Part shown: positions 1 to 8,885 of the stretch, piece after piece
Layout: each line of letters opens with the position of its first letter
Position numbering within the stretch: position 1 is the first letter of the stretch
NCBI GenBank assembly: GCA_031271865.1
Contig: JAISUW010000012.1
Coordinates: 28,657-92,656 of the forward strand
Direction: 5' to 3'
DNA: 64,000 nucleotides
Origin: Oscillospiraceae bacterium
GTDB taxonomy: Bacteria; Bacillota; Clostridia; Oscillospirales; Acutalibacteraceae
Notes under the pieces: generated by a model
Told to the model about the DNA's origin: nothing
Seen by the model: only the letters and a program-made list of their open reading frames with translations
Database searches by the model: none
Made by a program: the position numbers and the translations under genes

Positions 1-789
1 AAACCCAAACTTGGGATGCAGTAAGTGATATACGATGCCGGAAACAAACTCTGTTAGGGAACCGAATACAGAGTACTGGTGGATTCCCGTTTGCGTGCTT
101 TGGGGAATCGCATACCAATAGACAGGATGAAGGAACATCAGGACCGCGCCGGCGAGAGCGGTGAGAGCAAACGAAAGCAGGAGGGCATCCGGGCGGCGGT
201 GCTTTGCAGAGGCGTATACGGCAGCCATGAGAAGCGCGATGGTAAAGCATATTGTATAGTGCTCCATGAAGAGCTGAGCCGCAAATACCAACGGCAGAAG
301 GGCATAGGCCGCCTTTGGCAGTTCCTTCTCTTCCAAAACATGGCGGCGCACCAATACCAACACCGGCAGAAGGATTGCCAGCGGGAGGGTGTAATTGCCG
401 AAGCAACTCAACCAATGCCAGAGGTTGTTGGTCTTAACTGCCGCGGTACACATCAGCGTGAGCAGTGTTGCGAGTTCCCACCCTACGCCGCGCAGACCTG
501 CCAAACGCGGCAGAGACCATACGACAGCCGCCCCGGTCGTTCCGTAGCAAAGTGCTGCAACCAGGCGGCTCCGCGTCAGTGCCATGGCGGCGGCATTGCC
601 CAACCACCGCCCATTGGTGTTTTTCAGTCCGCCGAGGTATTCCCGCAAACCGTCCGCGCTGCCCCAAAACCAGTCATCATAGGTGTCTATAATCGTGAGG
701 AAGCCTATAACGGCAAAGAACGCAAACACGCACACAAGCAAAACGGTTTCCCGCTTTGCCTTTAGGGAAGGCATTGCTTCTGCGCGCAT
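1..789 (-). CDS. Multipass membrane protein, partial (runs off the window)
   Basis: An open minus-strand frame starts at ATG 789, seven bases after the stop of the upstream thuA-like gene, and continues beyond base 1, giving at least 263 residues. After a basic N-terminus there is a hydrophobic segment (residues about 15-32) followed by a DTYDDWFWG motif and an NGRWLGN motif, then several more hydrophobic segments. An acidic pair soon after the first membrane helix and an NGRW motif are features of uncharacterised polytopic proteins related to DUF6056 and GtrII-like glycosyl transfer proteins. That assignment is by resemblance only. It is probably co-transcribed with the ThuA-like gene. The substrate cannot be read from the sequence. 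Confidence 0.75.
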   Translation of the reverse strand, partial: MRAEAMPSLKAKRETVLLVCVFAFFAVIGFLTIIDTYDDWFWGSADGLREYLGGLKNTNGRWLGNAAAMALTRSRLVAALCYGTTGAAVVWSLPRLAGLRGVGWELATLLTLMCTAAVKTNNLWHWLSCFGNYTLPLAILLPVLVLVRRHVLEEKELPKAAYALLPLVFAAQLFMEHYTICFTIALLMAAVYASAKHRRPDALLLSFALTALAGAVLMFLHPVYWYAIPQSTQTGIHQYSVFGSLTEFVSGIVYHLLHPKFGF

Positions 790-795
790 TTTCGA

Positions 796-1533
796 TTACC
801 TCAGCTTTTCCGGGCGGAACTCCTCCAAGGGTTCCACCCAGTCGCCGGCGCGGAAATCACGGGGCTCTGCGGGTGCCGCCCAGCGAATGGCATTGGAGAG
901 GATTTTCAACACATTCTCATTATGGAAAGAGGGGCAAGTCTCATGCCCGGGATGGAAGTAGAATATTTTTCCCAAGCCGCGCCGGAACGTACAGCCGCCG
1001 CGGAACACATTGCCGCCCTGCCACCAAGTGATAAAGAGCAGTTCGTCGGGAGCCGGGATGTGGAAGACTTCGCCGTACATTTCCTCGCTCTCCAGCGGGA
1101 ATGTGAGCGGTACGCCCTGCGCAATCGGATGGCCGGGATTCACGCACCAAATGCGGGCTTTCTCGCCGATTTCGCGCCATTGGAGGGTACACGCCGTACC
1201 CATCAGTCCTACGAAAGCCTTGGACATATGTGCGGAGTGCATTGGCACAAAACCCATCCCCTCCCGTACGCGTTTGCGGACCTTGGCAGCGACTTCGTCC
1301 TTGACTTTATTGTGTGCCATATGCCCCCACCACAGCAAGACATCCGTGCTGTCCAGCACATCGCCGCCCAAACCGTGGTCTTCGTCTTGGTCAAGGTAGG
1401 CCGTGCGGATTTCCAAATCCGGCGCTTGTAGGACTTTCGCCAGGTGTTCATGGATGCCTTCGGGGTAGAGCGCTTTGGCGCGTTCGTCTGTTTTTTCGTG
1501 CAGGAACTCATTCCAGATGGTGACTTTCAGCAT
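796..1533 (-). CDS. ThuA-like (trehalose utilisation) domain protein
   Basis: 245 residues, the usual size for a stand-alone ThuA domain, a class I glutamine-amidotransferase-like fold found in sugar catabolism loci. The N-terminus MLKVTIWNEF, the YPEGIHEHLA segment (about 24-33) and the WWGHMAH motif (about 68-74) are typical. ThuA proteins of Rhizobium are linked to oxidation of trehalose and related disaccharides, but the reaction of this subfamily is unsettled. Start ATG 1533 has GGAG six bases upstream, and a good promoter lies at 1585-1613. It diverges from a GPH-family transporter at 1764, which suggests joint use in uptake and breakdown of a sugar derivative (inference). Confidence 0.85.
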   Translation of the reverse strand: MLKVTIWNEFLHEKTDERAKALYPEGIHEHLAKVLQAPDLEIRTAYLDQDEDHGLGGDVLDSTDVLLWWGHMAHNKVKDEVAAKVRKRVREGMGFVPMHSAHMSKAFVGLMGTACTLQWREIGEKARIWCVNPGHPIAQGVPLTFPLESEEMYGEVFHIPAPDELLFITWWQGGNVFRGGCTFRRGLGKIFYFHPGHETCPSFHNENVLKILSNAIRWAAPAEPRDFRAGDWVEPLEEFRPEKLR

Positions 1534-1584
1534 GGCGGTCTCCTTTTGGGGTGTTTGCTTTGTATCTCATTCGGAGTTCATATT

Positions 1585-1613
1585 ATTCTACCACAATCCG
1601 GGGGCAGTGTCAA
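1585..1613 (-). promoter_or_regulatory. Promoter of the ThuA-like gene
   Basis: Minus strand: TTGACA (1613-1608), 17-bp spacer, TAGAAT (1590-1585). It lies about 50 bases upstream of the ATG at 1533. Confidence 0.75.
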
Positions 1614-1674
1614 GTATTTCTCTGCCGGTTCGCTGCCATCAGTCGGCAGATTCCGTCCGCCGTCGGCACAACAC

Positions 1675-1703
1675 TTGACTTTCCTCGCCTGTTTTGCTAT
1701 ACT
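1675..1703 (+). promoter_or_regulatory. Promoter of the GPH transporter gene
   Basis: TTGACT (1675-1680), 17-bp spacer, TATACT (1698-1703), about 60 bases before the ATG at 1764. The -10 box sits in the middle of a 26-bp inverted repeat, described separately. Confidence 0.75.
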
Positions 1704-1713
1704 ATAAAACAGG
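1688..1713. promoter_or_regulatory. Candidate operator: inverted repeat over the -10 box
   Basis: CCTGTTTT (1688-1695), ten bases, then AAAACAGG (1706-1713). The arms match perfectly and enclose the TATACT -10 box of the transporter promoter, so a dimeric repressor bound here would block RNA polymerase. The regulator is not in the window, and no second copy was noticed. Confidence 0.5.
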
Positions 1714-1763
1714 AAAGCAAGCAGAGGGGATCCGTACCGGTATCCCTATGAAGGAGCATACGA

Positions 1764-3392
1764 ATGGGAAACGAAAACGCAACCCCGGAACCCCAAGAGC
1801 CTACCGGCAAATGGAAAGCTTGGTATGAGAAAAAGTTCAGCGCGGCTACCCGAGCCGAAATCGCGATGGTGCGCCATCATCCCATTACGTGGCTCAAAGG
1901 GGATTACCTTGATGGCGGCATTGTACACCCGTGGGAAAAGCTGCTCTTTGGGATTAACGGCTGCCTCTCGACGGCTGTCGGCGGCTTCAATGGGCAGGAT
2001 CGGCTCTTCCGCTACACATACCATGTCAATCCCAACCATATCACCATCGCCAGTACCATTCAGAACATCTGGGATTTTATCAACGACCCCATCATTGGTT
2101 CATGGATGGACAGGCACCCGCTCCAAGACAAGAATTACCGTTGGATCATGCGGTGGAATCATATTGTCAACACGCTGCTGAATATCTTTGTGATGCTGGA
2201 TCTGGGGCTGACGCCCGTGCAGCATATTATTATCTTGGCTGCCAAAAATATGCTCTGCGATATACTGGGTACATTCTCGGGGGTTTCCTATACCAAGTAT
2301 TTTGCGGGCATCACGCCTTACTCTACGGAGCGCGGCAAAATCAATGTATGGAAATCGGTCGGGGTGCAGCTCGGGTATCCGATTGCCAACATCCCGGGGT
2401 GGATTTTCGGCTTTGCCAAAGACCGCTTGCAGGCGAGCGACTATAAGATTTATGTCTACGGTTCCCTGATTATCCTGCCGCTGGCACTCTTTTCCGGTCT
2501 GGCCTATACCTTTGCCAAGCACCGCGTGGATTTCCGTGAAGCGGCAACGCAAACCGCCGTCCCGGTGCAAGGGGAGGAGGAAACGCCGTGGCAAGACCAT
2601 AAGCTTTCCCTAAAGGAGAGTATAGGCGTTCTGAGATACAATCGCTACTTATTGCTCAATGCCGCGGCCTCTTTCTTGCAGGTCTTTACGCCGACCTCCG
2701 ATGACTACCCTATCCGGCGCTTCCTCTATCCCACACGCAAGGTTTTCGGCATAGAGTTGCGGGGGGAAGGCTTCGATATGATTCGCGGACAGATTACGGG
2801 TGTCCCGATCACATTCCTTTACCCTTTCCTGCGGCAGATGACCGATTTCTTCGGCGGTCCCAAGCGAGCACGGATTGTCAATGCCCTATGTTGGATTGTC
2901 TGCTCCTTGGGTAAGTTTGCCTTTGGCTATAAGACGGTAGCCGGTGTCATCTCCATTCTCTTCTTTGATACCATCCTGCAAACCATCAGTCCGGTCAACG
3001 GTTATGCACATGAGATTCTCAACTACGAGATGCTTGACTATGTGGAGTGGAAGACCGGTGTGCGGTCGGAAGGCATCACGGCTGCTTTCAACGGGCTGAA
3101 AGACAAGCTCGTCAATAACAACATCACCTCCTATACCCACAATCTTTTCCAAAAGTGGAGCGGTATTTATCTGGTGGATCTCACCCAAGAAAACCCCGAA
3201 ATCCCGGAGCGCTATGTCAAATGGGCATGGCCGCTGTATACGCTGGCTCCCGTGGTGGATTACCTCATCACACTCATTGCCTTGCTGCTCTTCCCTTACG
3301 ATGTCAAGCAAAAGGACGTTATCGAAGCGGAACTGGCAGAACGGCGGGCGCTGCAGAAACAGGCAGCACAAAGTGCCTTGGGCGTGGAATAA
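1764..3392 (+). CDS. GPH/MFS-type sugar:cation symporter
   Basis: 542 residues, a polytopic member of the glycoside-pentoside-hexuronide (MFS_2) family of cation-coupled sugar symporters. The family loop DYVEWKTG followed by R.EG lies near residue 430. Compared with the other two GPH proteins in this window (54014 and 57977) it has a longer hydrophilic N-terminus (about 45 residues) and a longer central loop. SD AAGGAG lies upstream of ATG 1764. It ends before a hairpin shared with the convergent purine permease gene. Position next to a ThuA-like gene suggests a carbohydrate substrate, which remains unknown. Confidence 0.87.
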   Translation: MGNENATPEPQEPTGKWKAWYEKKFSAATRAEIAMVRHHPITWLKGDYLDGGIVHPWEKLLFGINGCLSTAVGGFNGQDRLFRYTYHVNPNHITIASTIQNIWDFINDPIIGSWMDRHPLQDKNYRWIMRWNHIVNTLLNIFVMLDLGLTPVQHIIILAAKNMLCDILGTFSGVSYTKYFAGITPYSTERGKINVWKSVGVQLGYPIANIPGWIFGFAKDRLQASDYKIYVYGSLIILPLALFSGLAYTFAKHRVDFREAATQTAVPVQGEEETPWQDHKLSLKESIGVLRYNRYLLLNAAASFLQVFTPTSDDYPIRRFLYPTRKVFGIELRGEGFDMIRGQITGVPITFLYPFLRQMTDFFGGPKRARIVNALCWIVCSLGKFAFGYKTVAGVISILFFDTILQTISPVNGYAHEILNYEMLDYVEWKTGVRSEGITAAFNGLKDKLVNNNITSYTHNLFQKWSGIYLVDLTQENPEIPERYVKWAWPLYTLAPVVDYLITLIALLLFPYDVKQKDVIEAELAERRALQKQAAQSALGVE

Positions 3393-3421
3393 TGATACAG
3401 TATATGAATATGACAAAACCA

Positions 3422-3447
3422 AGAGGGCACCGCAAGCGGTGCCCTCT
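3422..3447. terminator. Hairpin terminator shared by convergent genes
   Basis: A perfect 12-bp inverted repeat, AGAGGGCACCGC / GCGGTGCCCTCT, around AA. On the minus strand it is followed by TTGGTTTTGTC, a modest U-tract, so it suits the permease gene best. On the plus strand the following run is A-rich. Confidence 0.7.
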
Positions 3448-3476
3448 GCAAAAAACAAGTAGTGAGAGGGAAGTGG

Positions 3477-4880
3477 TTAGAGGATAGCCAGCACAACAAA
3501 GTTTGCGAGGAACAGCGCAGTAGCCCCCCATAGGATGGGATGCACCTCTTTGGCTTTGCCGCGCAGGAGCTTCACGATGCAGTAGAAGAGGAACGCGCCG
3601 GCGATACCGTAGCTGATGGAGTAGCATAGTGCCATAAATATGCCGGCGAAGAATGCAGGGATGGCTTCCTCCAAGTCGCTCCATTTGATTTCGGAGAAAG
3701 CGGAGAGCATCATGATGCCGACGATAATCAGTGCGGGAGCGGTTGCCTGTGAGGGGATGATTCCGACAATCGGTGCCAAAACAATCGACAGCAGGAACAT
3801 CCCTGCCGTAACCAAAGAGGTCAAACCTGTGCGGCCGCCGGCACCGATGCCCGCGGCACTCTCCACATAGGTGGTGGTATTGGAAGTGCCAAAGACAGCA
3901 CCGACGGAGGTCGCGATGCTGTCGGCAAAGAGGGCTTTGTCGAGTTTGGTCTTGAAGCCCTTGGAGGTCTGCATGGTTTCCATATCTGCATCGGAGAAGA
4001 TACCGCTCTTGCGGCCTGTGCCGATAAATGTGCCGAGGGTATCAAAGGTATCGGAGAGAGAGAAAGCAAAGATGGTCAAGAGAACCAAGGGAATGCGCGA
4101 CCCTTCTGCAAAGAGAGCGGGGATGCCGGTCACTATAGCTTGTCCGAAAACAGAGCCGAGGTCGCCGAAAGACTGCCCGATGCCGCCCAGCAGGGAGATG
4201 TTCTCCGGAATGGTCACAACATTGGTTGCGATGCCCAGAACCGTAGAGATGCCGATGCCGAGGAGTAAGGCTCCTTTGACTTTCAGCAGGACAAGGACAA
4301 CGGTCAGGATGAGGCAAACAGCGGCAAAGAGAATCGGCCAAGAACCGAAGTTCGCCAAGGAGGGGACGACATCCGCTGCGGGGACATCTTGGGCGGGCAG
4401 TGACGGGTCAAGGATAGGCGTATTAAAGGAAAGGAGATTGGCGTTTTTGAAGCCGATGTAGGCTACAAAGACACCGATGCCGCCGCCGATGGCGTGCTGG
4501 AGGGGAAGGGGTATTGCCTTGATGATGGATTTGCGCAGCTTTGTGACGGTGATGATGACGTTGATGACACCGCAGAGGAAGACCATCGCCAAGGCCTCCT
4601 GCCAGCGGAAGCCCAAGCCGAAGCAGACCGTGTAGGTGAAGAAAGCATTGAGCCCCATACCGGGAGCCTGCGCGTAGGGGACGTTGGCGAAGAGTGCCAT
4701 CACGAGCGTACCCGCCGCGGAGGCGAAGAGGGTTGCCAAGAAGACCGCCCCCTGCGGGATACCGGTTTGCGCAAGCATGGCGGGGTTGACGAACATGATG
4801 TACGCCATGGCAAAGAATGTGGTGAGGCCGGCCACGACCTCGGTGCGGACATTGGTGCCGTTTTCCTTGAGCTTGAACAA
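3477..4880 (-). CDS. NCS2-family purine permease (AzgA/PbuG type)
   Basis: 467 residues with a dozen or more hydrophobic segments. The N-terminus TEVVAGLTTFFAMAYIMFVNP, the APGMGLNAFF motif (about 72-81) and the central TSVGAVFGTSNTTTYVESAAG region are hallmarks of AzgA-type NCS2 transporters, which import adenine, guanine or hypoxanthine by proton symport. The gene stands alone under a consensus promoter at 4922-4951. The leader is only about 35 bases, too short for a purine riboswitch. Which purine is carried cannot be decided from sequence. Confidence 0.93.
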   Translation of the reverse strand: MFKLKENGTNVRTEVVAGLTTFFAMAYIMFVNPAMLAQTGIPQGAVFLATLFASAAGTLVMALFANVPYAQAPGMGLNAFFTYTVCFGLGFRWQEALAMVFLCGVINVIITVTKLRKSIIKAIPLPLQHAIGGGIGVFVAYIGFKNANLLSFNTPILDPSLPAQDVPAADVVPSLANFGSWPILFAAVCLILTVVLVLLKVKGALLLGIGISTVLGIATNVVTIPENISLLGGIGQSFGDLGSVFGQAIVTGIPALFAEGSRIPLVLLTIFAFSLSDTFDTLGTFIGTGRKSGIFSDADMETMQTSKGFKTKLDKALFADSIATSVGAVFGTSNTTTYVESAAGIGAGGRTGLTSLVTAGMFLLSIVLAPIVGIIPSQATAPALIIVGIMMLSAFSEIKWSDLEEAIPAFFAGIFMALCYSISYGIAGAFLFYCIVKLLRGKAKEVHPILWGATALFLANFVVLAIL

Positions 4881-4921
4881 GAAGACTCCCCCTTAAAATA
4901 TATAGTTGGTTTGCCGCAGAC

Positions 4922-4951
4922 ATTATACCAAATCCGGTTACGCTTTGTCAA
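4922..4951 (-). promoter_or_regulatory. Promoter of the purine permease gene
   Basis: Both boxes match consensus: TTGACA (4951-4946), 18-bp spacer, TATAAT (4927-4922) on the minus strand, about 40 bases before the start codon. Confidence 0.85.
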
Positions 4952-5013
4952 GCATTTTGTGGATTTTTTATGTACGGCAGTCCGTATCCGGAATCTGAAT
5001 TTGGATTCATGGC

Positions 5014-5042
5014 TTGCATAAACTGTCGAATTGTGCTATAAT
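5014..5042 (+). promoter_or_regulatory. Promoter of the ABC exporter gene
   Basis: TTGCAT (5014-5019), 17-bp spacer, TATAAT (5037-5042), followed by SD GGAGG and ATG 5076. Confidence 0.75.
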
Positions 5043-5075
5043 CTTTGGTAAGGCACAACCAATCGGAGGCAAACA

Positions 5076-6794
5076 ATGAAAATTCTCATCCGAATTGTAA
5101 AGATGGCACATAACTATTACATCCCGATGGTATTGACCGTGGTGTTGCTGATAGCGACTGCCGGGTTGAACCTGCTTACACCGGAAATCGTGCGGTCGCT
5201 GACTGCGAAGCTGACCGACGGCTCACTGACGGCCGACAGTTTGCTTTTCTTGACCTGCTTGCTCTTCGGAAGCTATTTGCTGCGCTGGGGGGCGCGCTTT
5301 GGTTCCTTGTATTTGGCGCATATCGCTGCCTGGAACTTCGTCGGGGAACTCATTGGCGTGGTGTACGGAAAACTGCAATCGCTCTCCGCCCGTTTTTATA
5401 CCGGCAACCGCACAGGAGAGGTTATGAGCCGCGCCCTGAATGATACCCGCACCTTAGAGGTGCTCCTTGCGCACGCCTTACCTGATTTGCTGTCTAACAT
5501 ATGTGTTGTCATCGGTGTGATGGTTCTCTTATTCTTCATCCATCCGCTCTTAGCTCTCCTGACACTGATTCCCGTGCCTCTCGTTGCATTCCTGAGCCGG
5601 GTGTTTTCCAAGAAAGTCAGCCCCCTCTTCCGCCGGAACACTGAAATGCTCGGCGAACTCGGCTCCATGCTCCAAGACAATATCTCCGGCATGAAAGAAA
5701 TCCAAGCCTTTGGGCGGGAAAGCACGGAGCATAGGCGCATGGCGGATTTTTCCCGTGAATTCGGATGGACGAATATACGTGCGAACTTTGCGGCCGGTCT
5801 GTTCCACCCGACGGTGGAGCTGTGTACCTCTTTGGGAACGCTGATTGTGGTGGGGCTTGGCGGCTGGTTAGCCCTAAAAGAAGAGCTTTCTGCCGCCGAC
5901 TTGGTCGGATTCTTCATGTGTCTCAGCTTGTTCTACCAACCGCTGACCACACTCGCCCGCCTTGTGGAGGACTTGAGCAATGCCTTTGCCTCCGGGCGGC
6001 GTGTGATAGAACTCCTGGACACACCGAATGACATCGTGGACAGCCCCGAGGCCGTACCGCTGCCGCCGGTGAAAGGCAGGATAGAGTTCCAAGAGGTTTC
6101 CTTTGCTTATGAGCCGACGGAGCCGGTGCTGGATTCGATCTCTTTTGCAGTAGAACCGGGGAAGATGCTTGCCCTCGTCGGGCCGACAGGTGTCGGCAAG
6201 ACAACCATCGTGAACCTGATTGAGCGCTTCTATGACCCCATGGCAGGCAGAGTATTGATTGACGGCACGGACATTAAAGGTGTGACACTCGAGAGTCTCC
6301 GCGCCTCACTGTCGCTGGTCTTGCAGGATGTGTTCCTCTTCAACGGCACCGTGGCCGAGAACATCGCCTACGGTTTGAAAGACAGCACCATCGCTGACAT
6401 AGAGGCCGCCGCCTGTGTTGCCCGTGCCGACGCGTTTATACGCGAACTGCCGGAAGGCTACAATACGCAAATCGGCGAGCGTGGAACACGCCTCTCCGGC
6501 GGGCAGAAACAGCGCTTGGCCATTGCCCGTGCCGTGTTGCGCAATACGCCTATCTTGCTTTTGGATGAAGCAACCTCCGCCGTTGACAATGAGACAGAGG
6601 CTTCCATCCAGCAAGCCATAGAAAACCTCTCCGGCGAAAAGACCGTGATCGTCATTGCGCACCGCCTGAGTACCATCCGCCGCGCCGACTGCATTCTCGT
6701 CATTGAAGACGGCCGAATCGCCGAGAGCGGTACGCATTCCGAACTTATTGCTTTGGGCGGGGCTTATGCACGGATGGTGGAAGCGGCTTCTTGA
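5076..6794 (+). CDS. ABC transporter, fused permease and ATPase
   Basis: 572 residues in the order of a half-transporter exporter: six-helix transmembrane domain (about 1-310), then the nucleotide-binding domain. Walker A is GPTGVGKTT (about 368-376), the signature is LSGGQKQR, Walker B is ILLLDEA and the H-loop is IVIAHRLSTI. It probably works as a homodimer, because no partner half-transporter is adjacent. Such proteins export lipids, drugs or peptides, and the substrate cannot be named. SD GGAGG precedes ATG 5076. The gene appears monocistronic. Confidence 0.93.
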   Translation: MKILIRIVKMAHNYYIPMVLTVVLLIATAGLNLLTPEIVRSLTAKLTDGSLTADSLLFLTCLLFGSYLLRWGARFGSLYLAHIAAWNFVGELIGVVYGKLQSLSARFYTGNRTGEVMSRALNDTRTLEVLLAHALPDLLSNICVVIGVMVLLFFIHPLLALLTLIPVPLVAFLSRVFSKKVSPLFRRNTEMLGELGSMLQDNISGMKEIQAFGRESTEHRRMADFSREFGWTNIRANFAAGLFHPTVELCTSLGTLIVVGLGGWLALKEELSAADLVGFFMCLSLFYQPLTTLARLVEDLSNAFASGRRVIELLDTPNDIVDSPEAVPLPPVKGRIEFQEVSFAYEPTEPVLDSISFAVEPGKMLALVGPTGVGKTTIVNLIERFYDPMAGRVLIDGTDIKGVTLESLRASLSLVLQDVFLFNGTVAENIAYGLKDSTIADIEAAACVARADAFIRELPEGYNTQIGERGTRLSGGQKQRLAIARAVLRNTPILLLDEATSAVDNETEASIQQAIENLSGEKTVIVIAHRLSTIRRADCILVIEDGRIAESGTHSELIALGGAYARMVEAAS

Positions 6795-6840
6795 GACAGA
6801 ATATATAACCGCTATACCCAAAACCAAAATAAAGAAAAGC

Positions 6841-6866
6841 AAAAAGCGCGGGATTCACTCCCGCGC
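6841..6866 (-). terminator. Rho-independent terminator of the DUF1508 gene
   Basis: Minus strand: stem GCGCGGGA / TCCCGCGC around a 5-base loop (6866-6846), then TTTTT and further T-rich sequence. It lies 20 bases after the DUF1508 stop codon. Confidence 0.8.
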
Positions 6867-6885
6867 CTATTGTCCCTGCGATTGC

Positions 6886-7251
6886 TTACGCCTCTGCAAT
6901 CTCCCCGTCCGCATTCTTACGAACACTCTCTACGCCGTTGAGCGCGGAGGCTTTCTGTTTGTAACCTTCGCTGGCGAGGATAGGTTCACCGTTTTTCGCG
7001 GTCAAGCGGAAACGGTATTCGCCGGCCTTGTCGATATAGACTTGGAACTTCGGGTTCTTTGCTTCGCCCGGCGGGTCAAGGGTCTGGTCCTCAAGGTTGG
7101 CCTCGGGAGCATTCTTTGCCACGGAAGCAATGCCGTTGCGCGCCGCAGCCTCGGTGGTGTATACCTCGCTTGTGCCGATGACCTGCCCATTGGTAGCCAG
7201 AAGGTTGAATTTCCAGCCGGTTTTGACTTCCTTGAGTGCATATTTGCCCAT
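6886..7251 (-). CDS. DUF1508 (YegP-like) two-repeat protein
   Basis: 121 residues made of two DUF1508 repeats: one at about 3-48 (GWKFNLLATNGQVIGTSE.Y) and one at about 67-115 (GEYRFRLTAKNGEPILASEGY). Known YegP-like proteins are small and soluble, sometimes stress-linked, without an assigned reaction. The frame is open 40 codons further upstream. ATG 7251 is chosen because AAAGGCGG lies about 9 bases before it, and because the upstream codons overlap the promoter at 7343-7371. It is a single-gene unit with its own promoter and terminator. Confidence 0.88.
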   Translation of the reverse strand: MGKYALKEVKTGWKFNLLATNGQVIGTSEVYTTEAAARNGIASVAKNAPEANLEDQTLDPPGEAKNPKFQVYIDKAGEYRFRLTAKNGEPILASEGYKQKASALNGVESVRKNADGEIAEA

Positions 7252-7342
7252 TGCAGAACCGCCTTTCCATAATTTGTGATATTTTGTTGCAGGAAGCAGG
7301 TGTTTTGCAAAGAAAAAGCGTCTGCCCTGCAACAGTAATACA

Positions 7343-7371
7343 ATTGTAGCAGATTGCGTGTCGAATGTCAA
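7343..7371 (-). promoter_or_regulatory. Promoter of the DUF1508 gene
   Basis: Minus strand TTGACA (7371-7366), 17-bp spacer, TACAAT (7348-7343). Confidence 0.8.
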
Positions 7372-7491
7372 GAGAAATTGTCGAAAAATGCGACAAAAAC
7401 ACTCTTGGATTCTGCCGGTTCAGAATTTTGGCACTATCTTTGGAAAAAGGTTTGGCTTTTGGGAAATTCTGCAGCATCGCCTCCCAAGAAT

Positions 7492-7977
7492 TCAGGTGTG
7501 GTCTTTTTGCTCCCCCCGCAGCATATCCAATCCGTGCCCCAACGCCGGCAGCACGGCTTCTAAGTTTTCCTTGACCGCTTTCGGGCTGCCCGGAAGATTG
7601 ATGATTAAGCACTTGCCTCGGATGCCCGCTACGGCGCGGGAGAGCATTGCTCTATCTGTTACCTGCATGGAAGCTGCCCGCATCGCCTCGGGGATGCCCG
7701 GGCACACTTTGTCTACTACCGACAATGTCGCTTCGGGCGTGACGTCCCGGGGGGCAAATCCCGTGCCGCCGGTGGTGAGCAGCATTGCTGCATCTTGGGT
7801 GTCCGCCAACTCGCGGAGCTTTGCGGCAATGAGGACTTGCTCATCCGGGACGATGGAGAGTGAGAGGACGTTGTACCCTGCTTCGCGAAGCATCTCCATG
7901 ATGAGCGGACCGGACAAATCTTCCCGCTGTCCGGTATAGCCTTTGTCGCTGACGGTCAGAACAGCTGCGTTATACAC
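7492..7977 (-). CDS. mog: Molybdopterin adenylyltransferase (MogA/MoaB family)
   Basis: 161 residues. It belongs to the family that adenylates molybdopterin before metal insertion by MoeA. The TTGGTGFAPRDVTPEAT motif (about 68-84) and the late NLPGSPKAV motif are diagnostic. The start is GTG 7977 with SD GGAGGT six bases upstream. It overlaps the end of the MOSC gene by 8 bases and is the last gene of the AOR/tungsten operon. Downstream, 7372-7491 holds only weak hairpins (for example ATTCTG/CAGAAT at 7411-7428), with no convincing terminator. Confidence 0.93.
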   Translation of the reverse strand: MYNAAVLTVSDKGYTGQREDLSGPLIMEMLREAGYNVLSLSIVPDEQVLIAAKLRELADTQDAAMLLTTGGTGFAPRDVTPEATLSVVDKVCPGIPEAMRAASMQVTDRAMLSRAVAGIRGKCLIINLPGSPKAVKENLEAVLPALGHGLDMLRGEQKDHT

Positions 7978-8413
7978 AATCTACCTCCTGTATTGTGATT
8001 GGACTCCCGGGACGAAGGACACCGCCGCGCAGGACGCGGGCGAAAACGCCCTCCCGCGGCATCACGCAGTCGCCGGTCAGGCGGCGTATCTCACAAGCGG
8101 TGTGGCACTCCTTACCGATTTGCGTAATCTCCAGAAGCACATCTTCTATCACCAATCGCGTACCGATTGGAAGTGTATGGAGCGTCATACCTTTGGTAAG
8201 GATGTTCTCCGCGAAAGCACCCGGGGCGATGTGCGAAAATTGCGCTTTCAACGGCAGCGTACTCTCCTCCGCCAACAACGAAACCTGCCGATGCCATTCG
8301 CCGGCGTGCGCATCGCCTATAATACCGAAGTCTGCTTGAAGAGTTATTGCCGGCTGCGGCCGTTTCACGGTTCCTTTTTTCTCGGAGGTGCATACCGCAA
8401 CAATTTCAGCCAT
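7970..8413 (-). CDS. MOSC-domain protein
   Basis: 147 residues, a stand-alone MOSC domain as in the C-termini of molybdenum cofactor sulfurases and in YiiM-like proteins. The GDAHAG motif lies at about 33-38. The GKECH..CEI segment near residue 105 contains the conserved cysteine thought to carry sulfur or contact the cofactor. The gene overlaps both neighbours by 8 bases, so translation is likely coupled. In this operon a role in handling or modifying the pterin cofactor for the AOR enzyme is a reasonable inference. The reaction is not established. Confidence 0.88.
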   Translation of the reverse strand: MAEIVAVCTSEKKGTVKRPQPAITLQADFGIIGDAHAGEWHRQVSLLAEESTLPLKAQFSHIAPGAFAENILTKGMTLHTLPIGTRLVIEDVLLEITQIGKECHTACEIRRLTGDCVMPREGVFARVLRGGVLRPGSPITIQEVDCV

Positions 8414-8885
8414 AGGTGTAATCTGCCTTTCCCCCGGTCTTACTTAGGAGTCGGATGTCTGTGATAACTATGTCCTTTTGGAGGGCTTTGCACATATCGT
8501 AGAGAGTCAGGGCGGCGGCGGTGACGGCACTGAGTGCTTCCATTTCTACTCCGGTTTCGCCTTTGCAATGTATGCAGGATTCTATAGTGACGGTGTGCGC
8601 GGTATCGTCCAGAGTGAACGAGAGGTCTGCACCTGTCAGGGCGATGGGATGGCAGAGCGGAATGAGTTGTGCCGTGTTTTTTGCGGCAAGGATGCCCGCA
8701 ACCTGCGCGACAGGCAGGGCATCACCCTTTTTCAGTTTCCCTGCTTTCAGCACTTCAAAACATTCGGCATTGAGCTGTACGACTGCGGTTGCTTTCGCCG
8801 CGCGTTGCGTAGCCGCTTTTTCCGTGACATTCACCATTTGCGGGAGCCCAGATGCGTTCAGATGCGCGAATGCTGCCATACTCAA
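8406..8885 (-). CDS. moaC: Cyclic pyranopterin monophosphate synthase MoaC
   Basis: 159 residues, standard length. MoaC converts the MoaA product to cyclic pyranopterin monophosphate. Visible family motifs are LIPLCHPI (about 74-81), the KGETGVEMEAL segment (about 110-120) and the C-terminal SKTGGK. The start overlaps the MoaA stop by 4 bases (ATGA), and the end overlaps the MOSC start by 8. With MoaA it makes the pterin precursor for tungsto- or molybdopterin. Confidence 0.96.
   Translation of the reverse strand: MSMAAFAHLNASGLPQMVNVTEKAATQRAAKATAVVQLNAECFEVLKAGKLKKGDALPVAQVAGILAAKNTAQLIPLCHPIALTGADLSFTLDDTAHTVTIESCIHCKGETGVEMEALSAVTAAALTLYDMCKALQKDIVITDIRLLSKTGGKADYTYG

Noticed and set aside
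4881..4921. Purine riboswitch before the NCS2 permease
   Set aside because: The promoter leaves a leader of only about 35 bases, too short for the aptamer.
7372..7491. Terminator after the mog gene
   Set aside because: Only 5-6 bp stems without a proper T-run, and part of the region overlaps the DUF1508 promoter. Not strong enough to annotate.
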